From positions 173,846,626-173,910,625 of the forward strand of contig NC_133159.1 in the NCBI RefSeq assembly GCF_040802235.1: a DNA stretch of 64,000 nucleotides, given 5' to 3'. The DNA is from Manis javanica. Its lineage: Eukaryota; Chordata; Mammalia; Pholidota; Manidae. The translations under genes were made by a program, and so were the position numbers. Of the stretch, positions 27,405-39,299 are shown piece by piece (position 1 is the first letter of the stretch; each line of letters begins with the position of its first letter). The notes under the pieces are model-generated. The model had not been told where the DNA came from. It saw only the letters and a list, made by a program, of their open reading frames with translations, and did not search any database.

Positions 27405-28130
27405 AATGGCATTTTTTAATGAATGAGATAAAACAATCCTAAAATATATATGGAACCACAAAAGACCCTGAATAGCCAAAGCAATCTCGAGAAACAAGAA
27501 TATAGCTGGAGTTATCATGCTCCCTGACTTCAAGCTATACTACAAAGCTATAGTAATCAAAACAGTATGGTACTGGCATATGTATGGTACTGGTACCATA
27601 GCTCATTGGAACAGAATAGAGAGACCAGAAATAAACTCACACATACATGGTCAATAAAAATATGACAAAGGAGTCATGCACATTCAATGGGGAAAAGACA
27701 GTCTATTCAATAAATGGTGTTGGGAAAACTGGACAGCTACATGTAAGGTAATAAAACCGGATTGCTCCCTAATACCAGACACAAAAGTAAACTCAAAATG
27801 GATTAAAGACCTAAATATAAAACATGAAACCATAAAACTTTTTTTAGAAATAAAGGAGAAAATCTATTGAACACAAACATGAGTAATTTTTTCTAGATAA
27901 GTTTCCTGGGCAAGGGGAACAAAAGCAAAAATAAGCAAGTGGGACTACATCAAACTAAAAAGCTTCTGTACAGCAAAGGAAACCATCAAGAAAACAAAAA
28001 AGGAAATCTACAGTATTTGTGGGATATACTGTATCCCATGAATAGGATGATATAGGAGAATATATTCATAAATGATACATCCAATAAGGGGTTAACATCC
28101 AAAATTTATAAAGAACTTGGGATTAAATAT

Positions 28131-28490
28131 GGCAATGTGAGAGGTGAGACGGAGGCTTCCTCCTAAAACCGCATGTAATATGAAAATATAATTAATACTA
28201 TTAATCCTGAAAGAGCAACAGGAAAGAGGGCTGTACCAAGCTGCATACACCTGGAGGAAAGAATAAACCTCACAGAACAGGGTAATGTACCAAAGCCATG
28301 GCCCGGCAGGACCCGAGCCCCTCCCCCACCCCAGCTCACCAGCAGGAGGAGGAGAAACGGAGCAGGGAGGGGGTGGAGGCCTGGGGCTGCTGAATACCTA
28401 ACTCCAGAGATCTGCTCTGGGAGCACAAACCTCCATTTCATGGTGCTTTCATGGTACTCTCATGATGGAAAGCTGACTTACCTGAAGAAA
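28131..28490 (+). mobile_element. L1 5'UTR-like fragment embedded in an older L1
   Basis: The older L1's 3' part is interrupted by about 350 bp that begins like a decayed L1 5' end ('atatggcaatgtgagaggtg', compare 'aagatggcggtgtgag' at the 5' end of the L1 at 61.67 kb). It goes on with a GC-rich block ('cctcccccaccccagctcac', 'gagggggtggaggcctgggg', 'ctgctgaatacct') of the type seen in L1 5'UTRs. L1 3' sequence resumes at about 28496. It carries no ORF1 or tail of its own. Confidence 0.6.
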
Positions 28491-29375
28491 ACAAAATCTC
28501 TGATTCAAAAAGTTATATTCACCCTTATGCTTATTGCTGCATTATTTACAATCACCAAGATATGGAAGCAACCAAAGTGTCAATAGATGAATGCATAAAG
28601 AAGATGCTGTATGTATATACAATGGAGTATTATTTGGCCATAAAAAAAGAAAGAAATCCTATCATTTGCGACAACATAAATGGACTGAGAAGATATTATG
28701 CTAAGTGAACTAAGCCTGGTGGAGAAAGGCAAATACCACATGATTTCACTTTTATGTGGAATCTAAAATCAAAGCAAAACAAAATGAACAAAATAGCAGT
28801 AGACTCATAGACACTCAGAAGTGACTGGTTGTTACCATGGAGGAGCTGGGGTGCATGGGTGAAATAGGTGAATGGGATAAAAAGGCACAAAATCTCCATC
28901 ATAATGTAAATTAGTCACGGGGATGAAAGTGCAGCATAGAGAATATAGTCACTAGTTCTGTAACATCTTTCTATGTTGACAGTGACTACACTAGTTGAGG
29001 TGAGCATTTAATAATGTAGATAACTGTCAAATCACTAGGTTGTATACTTGAAGCCAAAACAATATTGTATATCAAGTATACTTCAATAAAAAAAAAATCA
29101 CACGATGATTTATACTGTGAAAGCATAATTGCTGCTCTTAAGTTTTCTGTCATTACAAATGCTTTTTGTGACGAATTAATGACACAATGTCATTCAAATA
29201 CACTGAAGGTCAAGAGGCTGTCATTTTGAAATCTCGAGGCAATTCAACTGAGGATGATTCATCATTTTCATTGAAAGGAATTTCCGCTCACTGTTTCTAA
29301 CACTTTGCTTGGTGACAGCATAAAGTCTTTGTAGAAGTTTGTGTTGGGAAGAATGCCAACTGGTTTTATGCAGTT

Positions 29376-30600
29376 TTTATTCATTCAGTCATTCATTCAA
29401 GTATATAATAGACCCTCAGAATGCGTCAGATCCTCTGTGAGCATTGGGAACAGAAAACAGGATAAAAAGACCCTGTCTCTACCTTCAGAAAGCTCAGGGT
29501 CTAACAGATGATTAAATAGTACAGTAAGTAGTAAAATATCAATAAACACACAAAGTAAGTAAGGAACATAAAGCCTGAGCTTGAAAGCCAGACATGTGTA
29601 AAGGAAAAGATGGGAAGAGCGATTTCCCCAGAGAAGACACCTAAACTGTGACTTTATAATGAAAGGACATTAACTGTAAGGGAGAAAAACCGAATAGAAA
29701 GAGAAGATGTTCTTGTTCTTAGGTAAGATAGTTTGATGTTTGGTTTTTACTTTGACAATGAGAATATGCTTAAAGATTTTAATTAGAGGAGAGGCAATGT
29801 CAAATTCACATTTGAGAAAAGTTAGTGTGGGTTTCTTACTATTTTTAGTAAGAAGATAAGAAATCAGTTTGAGAAGCAGTAGAGACTAGTGGTCAGACCA
29901 AAAACTCTGGGGGTAACTGCCTATATTTAAATCATAGTAATAGCTGTGTAGCTTTGGAGAGGTTCACTCCATGCACCAGGCTTTTCCTTCTGTAATAATA
30001 ACAGTACTTACTCTATGCATGTTTAAGAAGGATTCAAAAAGTCAATATATGCAAAAGTGGTTGGAACAGTGCTGGGCATACAGTGGATGCTCAGGAAGAG
30101 CTAGGTGCTAGAAGAATTTTGCAATGATATATGGAAGAAATTAGGAGGAACTGGGGTAAGCCAGTGTAATGAGAATAGAGAGGAGGAGGTGGGTTTGAGA
30201 AATACTTATGAAGTAGAATCTGAGACTCGGTAACTGATGGGATGTAAAGGGTTAGAGAGAAGTAGGGAGCTGAGACAAACTCCAGATTTCTGATTTGCGT
30301 GCCTGGTGTATGTTGTGTCTCTGTTCACTGCAGTTGAGAATATAGGAAGGCAGGCCCATATGGTGCAATATGATGAATTTGGTTTTGGACATAGACTTGG
30401 AGATGTCTTAGCACTTCTGACTGGAAGGTCCAATAGGCAGTTGAATATCATATTTGGAATTGTAGGAAAAAGAAGCTTGGCAGAGGATATAGATTTGGCA
30501 TATTAATGATATTGAAGCCATGGAGCAGATGAGATCATCCTAGAGAGTGAATCAAATGAGGAGAAGGCCAAAGATAACACTCCAAAGAGCATGTAAGAAG
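29376..30600 (-). repeat. L2 LINE, antisense, split by a MIR
   Basis: The + strand opens with 'attcattcagtcattcattc', goes on to 'agatcctctgtgagcattgg' and 'accttcagaaagctcagggt', and after an interruption by a MIR resumes with 'tttggttttggacatagact' and 'ccaataggcagttgaatatc'. This is the antisense order of the L2 3' portion. It is heavily diverged. Confidence 0.65.
29876..30100 (+). repeat. MIR SINE inserted in L2
   Basis: Sense MIR order: 'agtagagactagtggtcaga', 'agctgtgtagctttggagag', 'cttttccttctgtaataata', 'ggaacagtgctgggcataca' and 'gtggatgctcagg'. It lies within the antisense L2. Confidence 0.8.
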
Positions 30601-31864
30601 AGGGTGGAATTAAAAACTGACAACAGAAACTGAGAATGAAAAAACAAAGGAGAGATTCCAGCTTCTGGCTATGATGGAGTAAAAACGCACTGCATTAATC
30701 CTCCCATTATAAACAACCATCAAGCCAGACAAAATATATGAAATTACTGTTTTCAGATGTCGGATCCCACAGTGCAGTTCGGTGCTCCCTGCGCGGAGGG
30801 AAGCAAACGCGGTGAGCACCACGATTGCTTCGGCTTTCCGCCTGCGGGTATTTCTGCTCTGCAGGGCAGGAGAGAGAAACCCAGTCAGGGAACAATGGTT
30901 TGCTGGGTTGAAGAGAGAGAGCTCAGGGTCCCTGATGCACACAGCTGGAAATTGCGGAGCGCTAGAGAGGACTGGACTGTACACGGAAGATGCTCCGACC
31001 CTCCGCAGAGGGATCTTACTGAGGATTTGGCAGACACTAAGCTGTACATGGGTGAGATGATATTCCATGATCCTGAGCCCAGCCCAGTACCAAGTAAAGA
31101 ACAGTTACTGTGGAGCTATGGGCTGAGCCATGATCAGAGCTTGGATGAGGCTGAGAAGCCTTTAATTTCCTCCCAGCTAGAGGGAAGGGATCTTACTGAA
31201 CAGCACGAACTTTCTATGCCGTAGATTTGAGACCGCACATTAGGAGAAGGGCATAGCTAGATCTACCCTAATGAAGCATTAAGATCCATCTTAAAATGAT
31301 ACAACTGATATGAAAGGAAATTAACTCCTTACCAGAACAAAATGCAATAGTGAACAGAATCCAAACACTCAAGAATTTGATATTCACATGTCCAGTATAC
31401 ATTAGTAGTAAAAATGTTTTCAAGTTTGCTGAAAAATATAAAATAAGAGATCCAAGAAGCTCAATAAGTTCCAGGTAGAATAGACAAAAGAAAACCACAA
31501 CATGGGACATCATAATAAAAATAATTAGACCTCCAAAGAAGCAGGTGAATGTGACCCCACACAAGAGAAGAAATAATAAACAGAAATAGATTCAGAAATT
31601 AGATAACAGAATTAGAAAATGAGGCCTTTAAACGAACAGTTATAAATAGGCTAAAAAAATTTTTAAGTAAATATGAAAACAATGAAGGAAAAATTACAGT
31701 CCCAAAAGCAAAATGGAAATTCAAAAAAAAGAAACTCCCGAAAATTTTAGAAGTTCACAATATAATCTTGCAATGAGAAGACCGCTAGATAGATTGCATA
31801 GCTGGTTAGACCCTGCAGAATAAGAGAGCAGTGAACTTCATTCTCAAAAAAACGAACATCAAAT

Positions 31865-32440
31865 TAAGATGTGATCTAGCAATTCCACTTTTGGGGACAT
31901 ACGCAAAATAAATAAAGTTAGGGACTCAACAGATATATGCACACTCATATTCATAGCAATATCGTTCACAATAGCCAAAGGATGGAAACAATTCAAGTGT
32001 CCATTGATGGATAAGTGGATAAACGAAATATGGCAGGTACATATAATCGATATTATTCAACTAAGGTTGAATTATTAACAAGGCAGGAAACTCTAATGCA
32101 TGCAGGAAACTATAATACTTATTAACAATGCAGGAAACTCTAATATATGCTGCAACATGGATGGATGAATGAAGTAAGTCAGTCACAAAAGACTGCATTT
32201 ATATGAGGTCCCCAGAGTAGTCAAATTCATAGAAACAGAAAGCAGAGAGGTGGTTGCTAGGAATGGGGAACAGGAAACAATGGGGATTTTGTATTTAATT
32301 GGTACAGAGTTTCAATGGAGGGTGAGGAAGAAGCCCTGAAGAATGATGTGGGGATGGTCGGAAAACCATATAAATGTACTTAATGCCACAAAGCTTTACA
32401 CTTAAACATGGTTAAAATCATAGATTGTATAGTATGTGTA
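31865..32440 (+). mobile_element. L1M 3'-end insertion inside the HAL1-type element
   Basis: The classic L1 3'UTR sequence is visible: 'gcaatatcgttcacaatagc', 'gatggaaacaattcaagtgt', 'ccattgatggataagtggat', 'gctgcaacatggatggatga' and 'ttaaacatggttaaaatca'. A roughly 47-bp tandem duplication (32072-32165) is present in the middle. No intact tail or TSD was found. Confidence 0.75.
32072..32165. repeat. Two-copy tandem duplication, about 47 bp
   Basis: The phrase 'ttattaacaaggcaggaaac' at 32072 recurs as 'ttattaacaatgcaggaaac' at 32119, and both are followed by 'tctaat'. A related 'gcaggaaactataat' sits between them. Confidence 0.75.
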
Positions 32441-33589
32441 TTTTTGTTTACATGTTCCAGTGAGTAGTCTCTGGTTAGTCAGATTGCAATTTTTCCTTTC
32501 TATTTGGTATTTTGTAACTTTTAGATAAAGAAAATATTAAGAAGAAAGGGGAAAAGGAGACAGACAAACAAAAATAAACTGAAGAACTATCATCTTTGTA
32601 ACATCGCCAAAGGAATAGAGTAGGATTTATATCCAGTACCTCTGGATGCAAATGTCAGGGAACAATTTCTACTCAGGTATAATACCCAGAGTTGGAATAC
32701 TAAGTGATAGAAGGAGGTGAATGAATGGCTTGATATTAAGATTCCACAGGTACACCTAAGTATTGTTTTGTTTTCATTTTATTTTATTTAGCCTTTGCAT
32801 AGTAAGAACTTTTCTGACTTAAAAATCCAGCAAACTTGAAAGCAATGAAATCTAGCCAAAATGAATGACAAAGAGAAAAATAAAAGGTGAAAAACTGAGC
32901 CATGTTTCAGTGACCCATGGGACAAGATCAATCGAATGTTCATGTACTTGGAGTACTAGAAAGAGAAATTAGGGCAGGAAAAGCATTTATAGAAAAAACA
33001 ATGGAAGCGTTTCCAAATTTGCTAAAATATATAAACTAACAGGTTCAGGAAGCTCAGGAAAAGCCCATAGAATAAATAGAAAACCATTGCAAGACACATC
33101 ATCATCAAACTGCTAAAATAAAACACAAAAATGGTGGGAGAAAAACCTTAAAATCACGGGAGGGGAGGTATACACAGGAGACAGTGACAAGAACGGCTGC
33201 CAATTTCAACAGAAACAGTGAAAGCCAGGAGACAAAGAAATGCCATCTTAAAAGTGTTGGAAGAATAATAAACACACAAAATATCTGTTGACCTAACACC
33301 CTATATCTTTTTAAAAAGTTCTTCAAAAACAAAGACAGCGTGAAGAATTTTTAGACCAAAAAAGGTGATCACCGCTGGCAGAACTGCATTACATGAAATG
33401 TTAAGTGAAGTTCATGAGCCTGAAGGAAAGTGATAACCTGTGGACATGCATATCTACACAAGGCCTGAGCAGTGACAGATGACGCTTATTTGTTCGTACC
33501 CTATTCCCAGGGTCTCCCCCACTGCTTGGTAACCAGGATGTCCCCGAGGGTGGAACTTCAGCCACACTGTTCTTTGAGAGAAGTCACCC

Positions 33590-33935
33590 TCTCTGTCCGC
33601 AAATAACTTCTGTCTGGTTAACTCCTGCTCATCTTGTAATCAACGCAATAGTGATTTTATCCGAGCCGTCTTCCCTTGCGCTCCGAACCACGCTTGGGTT
33701 CTCTGTTGTAGGGTCTCAGAGTAGCCTATCCTTCATTCTCTTCTTACTTACCTCAGATTGTGCTTACACAGTTTCACAAAAATACTTATGACTATTTTAG
33801 GTAGTTCTGGCTTCTTCCACTAGAAAATATGCTCCATGAAGGCAGGGAGCCTGTGGTTTTGGTTCCTTGTTGTGTCTCCAGGGGTTACATAGTTGATGCT
33901 TGATAAATGGTTGTTGGATGGATTCACGAATGAAG
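33590..33935 (+). repeat. L2 LINE 3' portion
   Basis: Sense L2 wording: 'tggttaactcctgctcatct', 'gagccgtcttcccttgcgct', 'aaatatgctccatgaaggca', 'gggagcctgtggttttggtt' and 'tgatgcttgataaatggttg'. This is the terminal few hundred bases of L2. Confidence 0.75.
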
Positions 33936-33939
33936 GTTA

Positions 33940-35390
33940 GAGGTTGATAGAAGGATGGTATTAAAGTTTAAAGGAGTCAGGAGAAACATCTCAAAAATAC
34001 TGTGAGGAAAGTGGATCTTTGAAGAAGGGTGGACATCATTTGAATATTAAGGAAGGATGCCCTGTGAGGCCACAGCTGAATGAGTCATCTACGTGGATGA
34101 ATATGCAAGTTTCATAGGATCATGAAGGCTCATGGGAAAGACAAGCAAGACTATGTTAATGTATAAAGTGACAAGGAAATTGATACGCAAATGTCATGAC
34201 TAGGGGTAGAGCATCCTATCGATGAATAGCTGTGTCTTATAGAAATAGTGGTTCACATAGCAGGGCGAAGGAGTGCTTCCAGACCCTACGGTGTTGCAAA
34301 GTGTGAAGTTAATGACCTGTACGTAAGAGAGCTGTGAGACACATAACTACCTCTCCTCAAGGGCACACTGGGTGCAGGGCACAGGCCTCCAGATGGAGTT
34401 CGCAGAGACTGGATTTAAAAAGTTCACACTGGCCTGTGAGCCCAAGAAAAGGCTAATAAGATTCAGTTTGACATTGGGAAAGAAGCAAAGATCCTAACTC
34501 CATTACTGCCTGTTAAAAACATTTTCGACTTAGAGTTTGGCAACATCTCTAAAGCCACGTCTATGTATAAAGAGCCTCAGATCTAATCCTGATGGAAAGT
34601 CCTTCTGGAACTTTATGGACCTAAAGGGATTTGTCAGTCTTGTGAGTGAAAAGATCCATCTGTTCAACACTCAAATCACCTCTGCTGCAGATAAAGAGGA
34701 GAAATGAGCCTTCTCTTTGGTTAAAGGGCGTATTTGAGTTTGTGTAACAAGGACTCCCGACAGGAAGGAAACTGTACAGACATCAAATCTGAAAGCATAT
34801 GACACCCAAGCTACTCAGCAGCAGGAGACGGAGCAGAGAAGGTAGAACATTGATCATGTATGTAGAGGTTTTCTCTGGGTAAGGCGTTTGGCTAGTGTAT
34901 AGTGAAAGTTATGATTTTATCTTCACACCAGATTCCAGTCTTCTGTGCTTGTTGTGACATTATAACTGATCTCAGGGAATACTATGGAATGTTCCCCTTC
35001 TGAAGGTTGTTCTGTTATTTGCTTGTATAAGGACTGCATTCATAATAGCAGACACATACTTCATATTATGGGACACTTCATCTCCAGCAACCAGTCTTAA
35101 AATGCCAGTTCCTCCAGGAAGGACTCTAGTACATTCAGTTTCTCATCAGTTCATGACAGCTGAATATGAATTGATTTCTCAGTCCTTAGGGGAAAGGGAG
35201 ACACCATTATATTTAATGGAAAGAATCACAGAGCTTTCTGCTAAGGCACACTGGATCTTGAAAAAGCTCAGCCTTGAACATAAGGGCAGTAGGTGCCTTA
35301 AGATAGATAATGCACATCCAGTTGTAGCAAAGGCAATCAATTGTGAAGGAAATTGGGATGGGAACAGTGACAAACAAAACCTTAACTTTA
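33940..35390. other. Unique DNA
   Basis: No gene or repeat family recognised. The open frame at 35102-35455 runs from unique DNA into the antisense L2 and shows no domain. Confidence 0.4.
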
Positions 35391-35394
35391 CTTT

Positions 35395-36540
35395 TATTCA
35401 TCCATTCAGCAAACGTCATGGAGTACCTTCTACATACAGAGAAATGCAGCATTGAGCAAAGCGGACAGTCATCATAGCCTCAGCAAGCATGGATTCCAGT
35501 GGGAGGAGGTATGTGTGACACAAAGCAAGTAGTAAATTTAAACCTCATTTAATTAAGATACGTGCCATGGCATAAAGTCAATGAGGCAAATGGGGTGAAG
35601 TTCAGTGCTTTGGAGATTTGGGGTAAAATTAGATTTGAAGGAGCTGGGAGAAAGAGCCATGCAAACATCTTAATGAAGAGTGTTCCAGGCTGAAGGCACA
35701 GCAAGTGCAAAGGCCCTGAGGCACAAGTGTGCCTGGCATATTCAAAGAAGAGCAAGGAGACCACTGGCATAAATAGACAAGAATAAGAATTGAGTGAAGG
35801 AACAAGAGTGGCATATCGGTAGGGACTTGGTTTTTATTCACTGAGATGGGAAGACACCAGAAATTTTTCAGAGGGATAACATGATCTTAAGATATTTTTC
35901 AAAGATGCTTTTGGCTGTTGTATTTGTAAAAGACTGTAAGGGCAAAGCAGGGAAATAAGGAAGAGGTGCCTCTTACAGAAAATAGGATAATGGTGGAGGG
36001 TCACAGTGATTGCCTTGGAGATGATGAGAAACAGTTACAAGCAGTATACATTTTGTAGTTCAAGCCAAGATTTGCTCTTAGATGCCATATATAAGAGAAA
36101 GAGAGGAGTCAAAGATGATTACAAAATATTTGGCTGAGCAACTAGAGGGGGAGAATCATCCTTAATTGAGGTAGGAAGGATTTTGGAGAGCATACCATAA
36201 GTTAACACGTACATTCATAGTTTGAGATTTCCATTACCCACCCCAGTGGAAATTTCAGATAGGCAGTTGGAAGTATGAATCTAGATTTGCAGGGAGAAGA
36301 TTTGGCTGGGAGATAAATGTATGCATCATCAGCATGTCTGAAGGAGTCCGGGTAGACTGAAAAGAGATCCAAAAGCAGGACCTTGAACATGTCTAGATTT
36401 AGAGATGGCAGAGATGAGAAGGAACAAGCAAAGACACCAGGAAATCCTAGAAAGACAGGAGGAAACCCAGGTATTATAATATTCTGGAAGCCTTGAAGAA
36501 AGGAGTCATGGACTGTCTCAAATGAATAACTGGCCATGGC
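35395..36540 (-). repeat. L2 LINE, antisense, long copy
   Basis: The + strand follows antisense L2 over more than 1.1 kb: 'tttattcatccattcagcaa' at the 3' end, then 'gttccaggctgaaggcacag', 'gcaaaggccctgaggcacaa', 'agaaagagaggagtcaaaga', 'gaaatttcagataggcagtt' and 'tgcatcatcagcatgtctg'. It is the best-preserved L2 in the window. Confidence 0.85.
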
Positions 36541-36544
36541 TTAT

Positions 36545-38210
36545 CCCGAGGAAGCCACAGATGATTACGATAAGATTATGATAAGAACAGCTGGAGTAGT
36601 TTTAAAGAATGGAAAGCAAGGAATTTCAGGCAGGGTGGAACATTTTGGTGCCAATCTTTAATCTTGAAGTAACCTTGATAATATCCTTCACCCTGAGCTC
36701 GCCTCTATTCTCTTTCTCATAAAGCCACTGGTTATCAAACTGGAAGCATGGATTTAGCTTTGACAGGTCTTCCAAAACTCTCATTAGAATGCTCTTTCTG
36801 TTTAATCTCAAGGGTTGCCTGGTTCTCTTCACTTTAATTTAATGCACGTGTCAGAAACCAGAAAGGGAAAGAATTCTCCAACAGAGCTATAGATCTGAAA
36901 CTTCTCTGTTCCAGATAGCAGAATATCAAACTGGACTGAGAAAATGAGCCTCTGTTTATCAACTGGAATAGTTACATATATAGCACTTTTTTTTCCAGTC
37001 ACAATCCTTCCTGAAAGGGCCACATTAGTAGGATTTCTCTAAGTCTGAAATACATTCAGCACATTCTTTTGATTTATGTGGAGACCGTTTCACTTTAATA
37101 GGCATTGGGCACGCATGCAATGAGGAAGCTGTTTATTGCATTTACACTTTGCAGAGCTTGAATGATAATGCTGTACTCACCTATCGCTCAGGTACCCACC
37201 TTAGAATTGGAGCAGCCCAGTAATCCTTTGTTGCTGAACTTTGAAGCTGGGGAGCATGATAAAGTGAGATTCATTGTGAGATGTTGTGGGACTCTCAGAC
37301 ACCCGGGTGGGGGTGAAGTGGAGACAGGACCGTCTGAGGAATGTACTTTACATTCAGGAATATTTGACCCCAGATGAAATAAAATGTGGCTTCAAGTCCA
37401 ATGTAAATATTGGTCAGTTCCTACCACAGTAAGTATTCCTGAAGACAAAGATTGGGGCCTATCAATCATAATCACACTCCCATTAGTCGTAAGCAACATG
37501 TTTGAAGAGGAAACTGCCCCTCCCTCTCTCTCTCTCTCTCTTTGTCTGTTGATGATTTCGAAACAGTTAAGATCTCCAGGCTTATCTTGAAAATATTTAC
37601 TCAGCTTCTGTCTGATCCTTTCAGAGCTTGGCCGTAAAAGCATGTGTTTCTCTCAAGCAAAGGATGATAGAGGATGAAGAGCCCAGACAGCCTCTGTCTA
37701 GCCTAATATTTTGGGGGAAGGTGACAGAAGAGATCGGAAAACCAACACAGAGGAAATGTTTTTTTAATTATCTGCGACACTCAGTAAAACAAAAATAAAG
37801 GTACAAATCTCCATCTGGTTTCATTTTATCTTTTCTCATTAGGCGCAGACCTACTTATTCTTCAGGCTTATTTTGTTTTCTTCTTCCTTCTGTTTTGGTG
37901 ACTGATTCTCTTGTGTTTTTTGACCTGTGCTCACCCTCGGAGAAGCTGAACTGAATATGTGGGTTTTAAAATAATAATATATAAAGATTAGAGTCTAAGA
38001 GTATTAGAGTTGTGTTCTTTCTTTGAGTGGGACAATCAAAAGAAGAAGTAGATAGTCATGGTTGGTATAAGGGATTTTAAAGGACAATTACAGGGACTAT
38101 GGTATTGGGGGGATCATATTGCTCCTATTAAAAATGATGCTTGCGGTGAGCTGTTTTTAAATATTTCATAGAAAGGATGCATTTACATGAGAATATTAAC
38201 TATTATTATT
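36545..38210. other. Unique DNA with a CT microsatellite
   Basis: Contains (CT)n at 37523-37542. No gene or interspersed repeat was recognised. Confidence 0.4.
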
Positions 38211-38214
38211 ATCA

Positions 38215-38345
38215 TTATGTATTGAGACCTTAATTTGTCCCAGGTGTGATGTGAAGGGCTTTGCACACATTAGCTCATGTGATTACCGGTTCAAAAACCT
38301 CTCCTGCCTACAGTATGGCTGTCATCTCTTAATAGTAGACAGTGA
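38215..38345 (-). repeat. MIR SINE fragment, antisense
   Basis: Partial antisense MIR: 'ttgagaccttaatttgtccc', 'aagggctttgcacacattag' and 'ctcatgtgattaccggttca'. It is diverged. Confidence 0.55.
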
Positions 38346-38349
38346 GCCC

Positions 38350-39060
38350 ACAGAATCCAACGGACTTTTATAGAGGACTTGTGAGCGCTCATGGAGCGGC
38401 AGACTTTGCATTTGCTGTCTGCATGCGTAATGGAATGGGCCACTGTGAAACCACGCACTCAGCTTAGCATGCAAATGTGAGTTGCCAAAACCGCTTGAAG
38501 GGAACGGTTTCTGAGCGGAGGAACAAGGTCCTTAAGATTGCTGATTCAGATGACTGCCTTCGAAGTGGAGTGCCCACCAGCTCAAAGGCATATTTCTCCA
38601 ACCTTTCGGACATGGCATTCTTCATGCGACATGAAATTATATTTTTGATTGTGAAAGACAGTGTGAATTTGGATACATTAGTTCAGCCTTGCAGCCTGAC
38701 ACAAACATCTAAGGTGAAAACCTGGGAGTTAATGCTCAAGAAATATGTGTGTTAATCTTTATTTTCTCCTGATACCACTCTAATCTCAAGCATCCCTATT
38801 GTCATGTAAGTGACCTGTGTGTATAATTGGATTTTATTTCAACATCATTGGCTTATTCAAGACTATCTGAAAACTGTGAAGTTATTATATTTAAAGTACT
38901 TACAAATAAAATGTCCAAGGTTATCTGATAATAATTCTTTGAGAAAGGAAATGTAGCTCTGGGAGTAAGAAGGTTCCCCTCCCAGAACAAATTCCCCGTG
39001 AATTGGTGAAACTGAAGTAAGACAAGGGGAAGGACAGCTTGGGTTAAGGGGTTTGTTGCT
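38350..39060. other. Unique DNA, possible conserved non-coding block
   Basis: A non-repetitive stretch that is less AT-rich than its surroundings (best part 38350-38760). It contains an octamer-type site (ATGCAAAT, within gcatgcaaatgtg near 38470) and an unsupported 92-codon frame (38477-38755). There is no repeat family and no splice evidence. Confidence 0.3.
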
Positions 39061-39068
39061 CCTAGCGC

Positions 39069-39296
39069 GCTCCCATCCGTCTCCTGCAGCTGCAGTGCAT
39101 GCTGTCCTTTCCACTCTCATCCGTCTCCTGCAGCTGCAGTGCATGCTGTCCTTTCCACTCCCATCCGTCTCCTGCAGCTGCAGTGCATGCTGTCCTCCCC
39201 GCTCCCATCCATCTCCTGCAGCTGCAGTGCATGCTGTCCTCCCCGCTCCCATCCATCTCCTGCAACTGCAGTGCATGCTGTCCTCCCCGCCCCCCC
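39069..39296. repeat. 44-bp minisatellite, five copies
   Basis: The unit starts are at 39077, 39121, 39165, 39209 and 39253 (exactly 44 bp apart), with a partial sixth start at 39295. Each unit carries CTGCAGCTGCAG, a 12-bp perfect palindrome with a CAGCTG E-box core (altered in copy 5), followed by TGCATGCTGTCC. Copies 1-2 end in a ctttccactc-type spacer and copies 3-5 in a ctccccgctc-type spacer. Copies 1-3 begin ccgt and copies 4-5 begin ccat, giving a variant gradient along the array. Frames open across it on both strands are a by-product of the stop-poor unit. Confidence 0.95.
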
Positions 39297-39299
39297 ATC

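Larger units (their letters stand above)
26775..29097 (+). mobile_element. 5'-truncated, decayed L1 (ORF2 reverse transcriptase to poly(A))
   Basis: The element enters in the ORF2 reverse-transcriptase domain. A frame near 27000-27020 reads the fingers/palm catalytic block as F-T-D-D, where the young L1 in this window has F-A-D-D. It continues through the thumb region, the C-terminal domain and the 3'UTR, and ends in 'tatacttcaataaa' plus an A tract at 29087-29097. Many stops and frameshifts are present, so it encodes nothing. It is older than the L1 at 52.5-61.7 kb and of a different 3'-end subfamily (AATAAA-containing end). Two oddities lie inside: a perfect hairpin at 27372-27404 and an L1 5'UTR-like block at 28131-28490. 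No clear TSD was seen. Confidence 0.85.
30640..33450 (+). mobile_element. HAL1/L1M-type LINE remnant, split by a younger L1M 3' end
   Basis: It starts with 'gattccagcttctggctatg', an old L1/HAL1 5'UTR opening, and runs through a less AT-rich leader (30750-31230). A-rich ORF1-like DNA follows (31570-31860). After the nested element, the typical 3' words appear at about 33000-33430 ('catcatcaaactgctaaaat', 'gaaagccaggagacaaagaa', 'agttcttcaaaaacaaagac', 'cctgaaggaaagtgataacc'). A 155-codon open frame at 30757-31224 lies in the leader; it shows no known domain and is regarded as fortuitous. Confidence 0.6.

Noticed and set aside
30757..31224. 155-codon open frame on the + strand, the longest outside the young L1
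   Set aside because: It lies in the leader of a HAL1/L1M-type element, overlaps open frames on the other strand, and shows no domain, signal or conserved motif.
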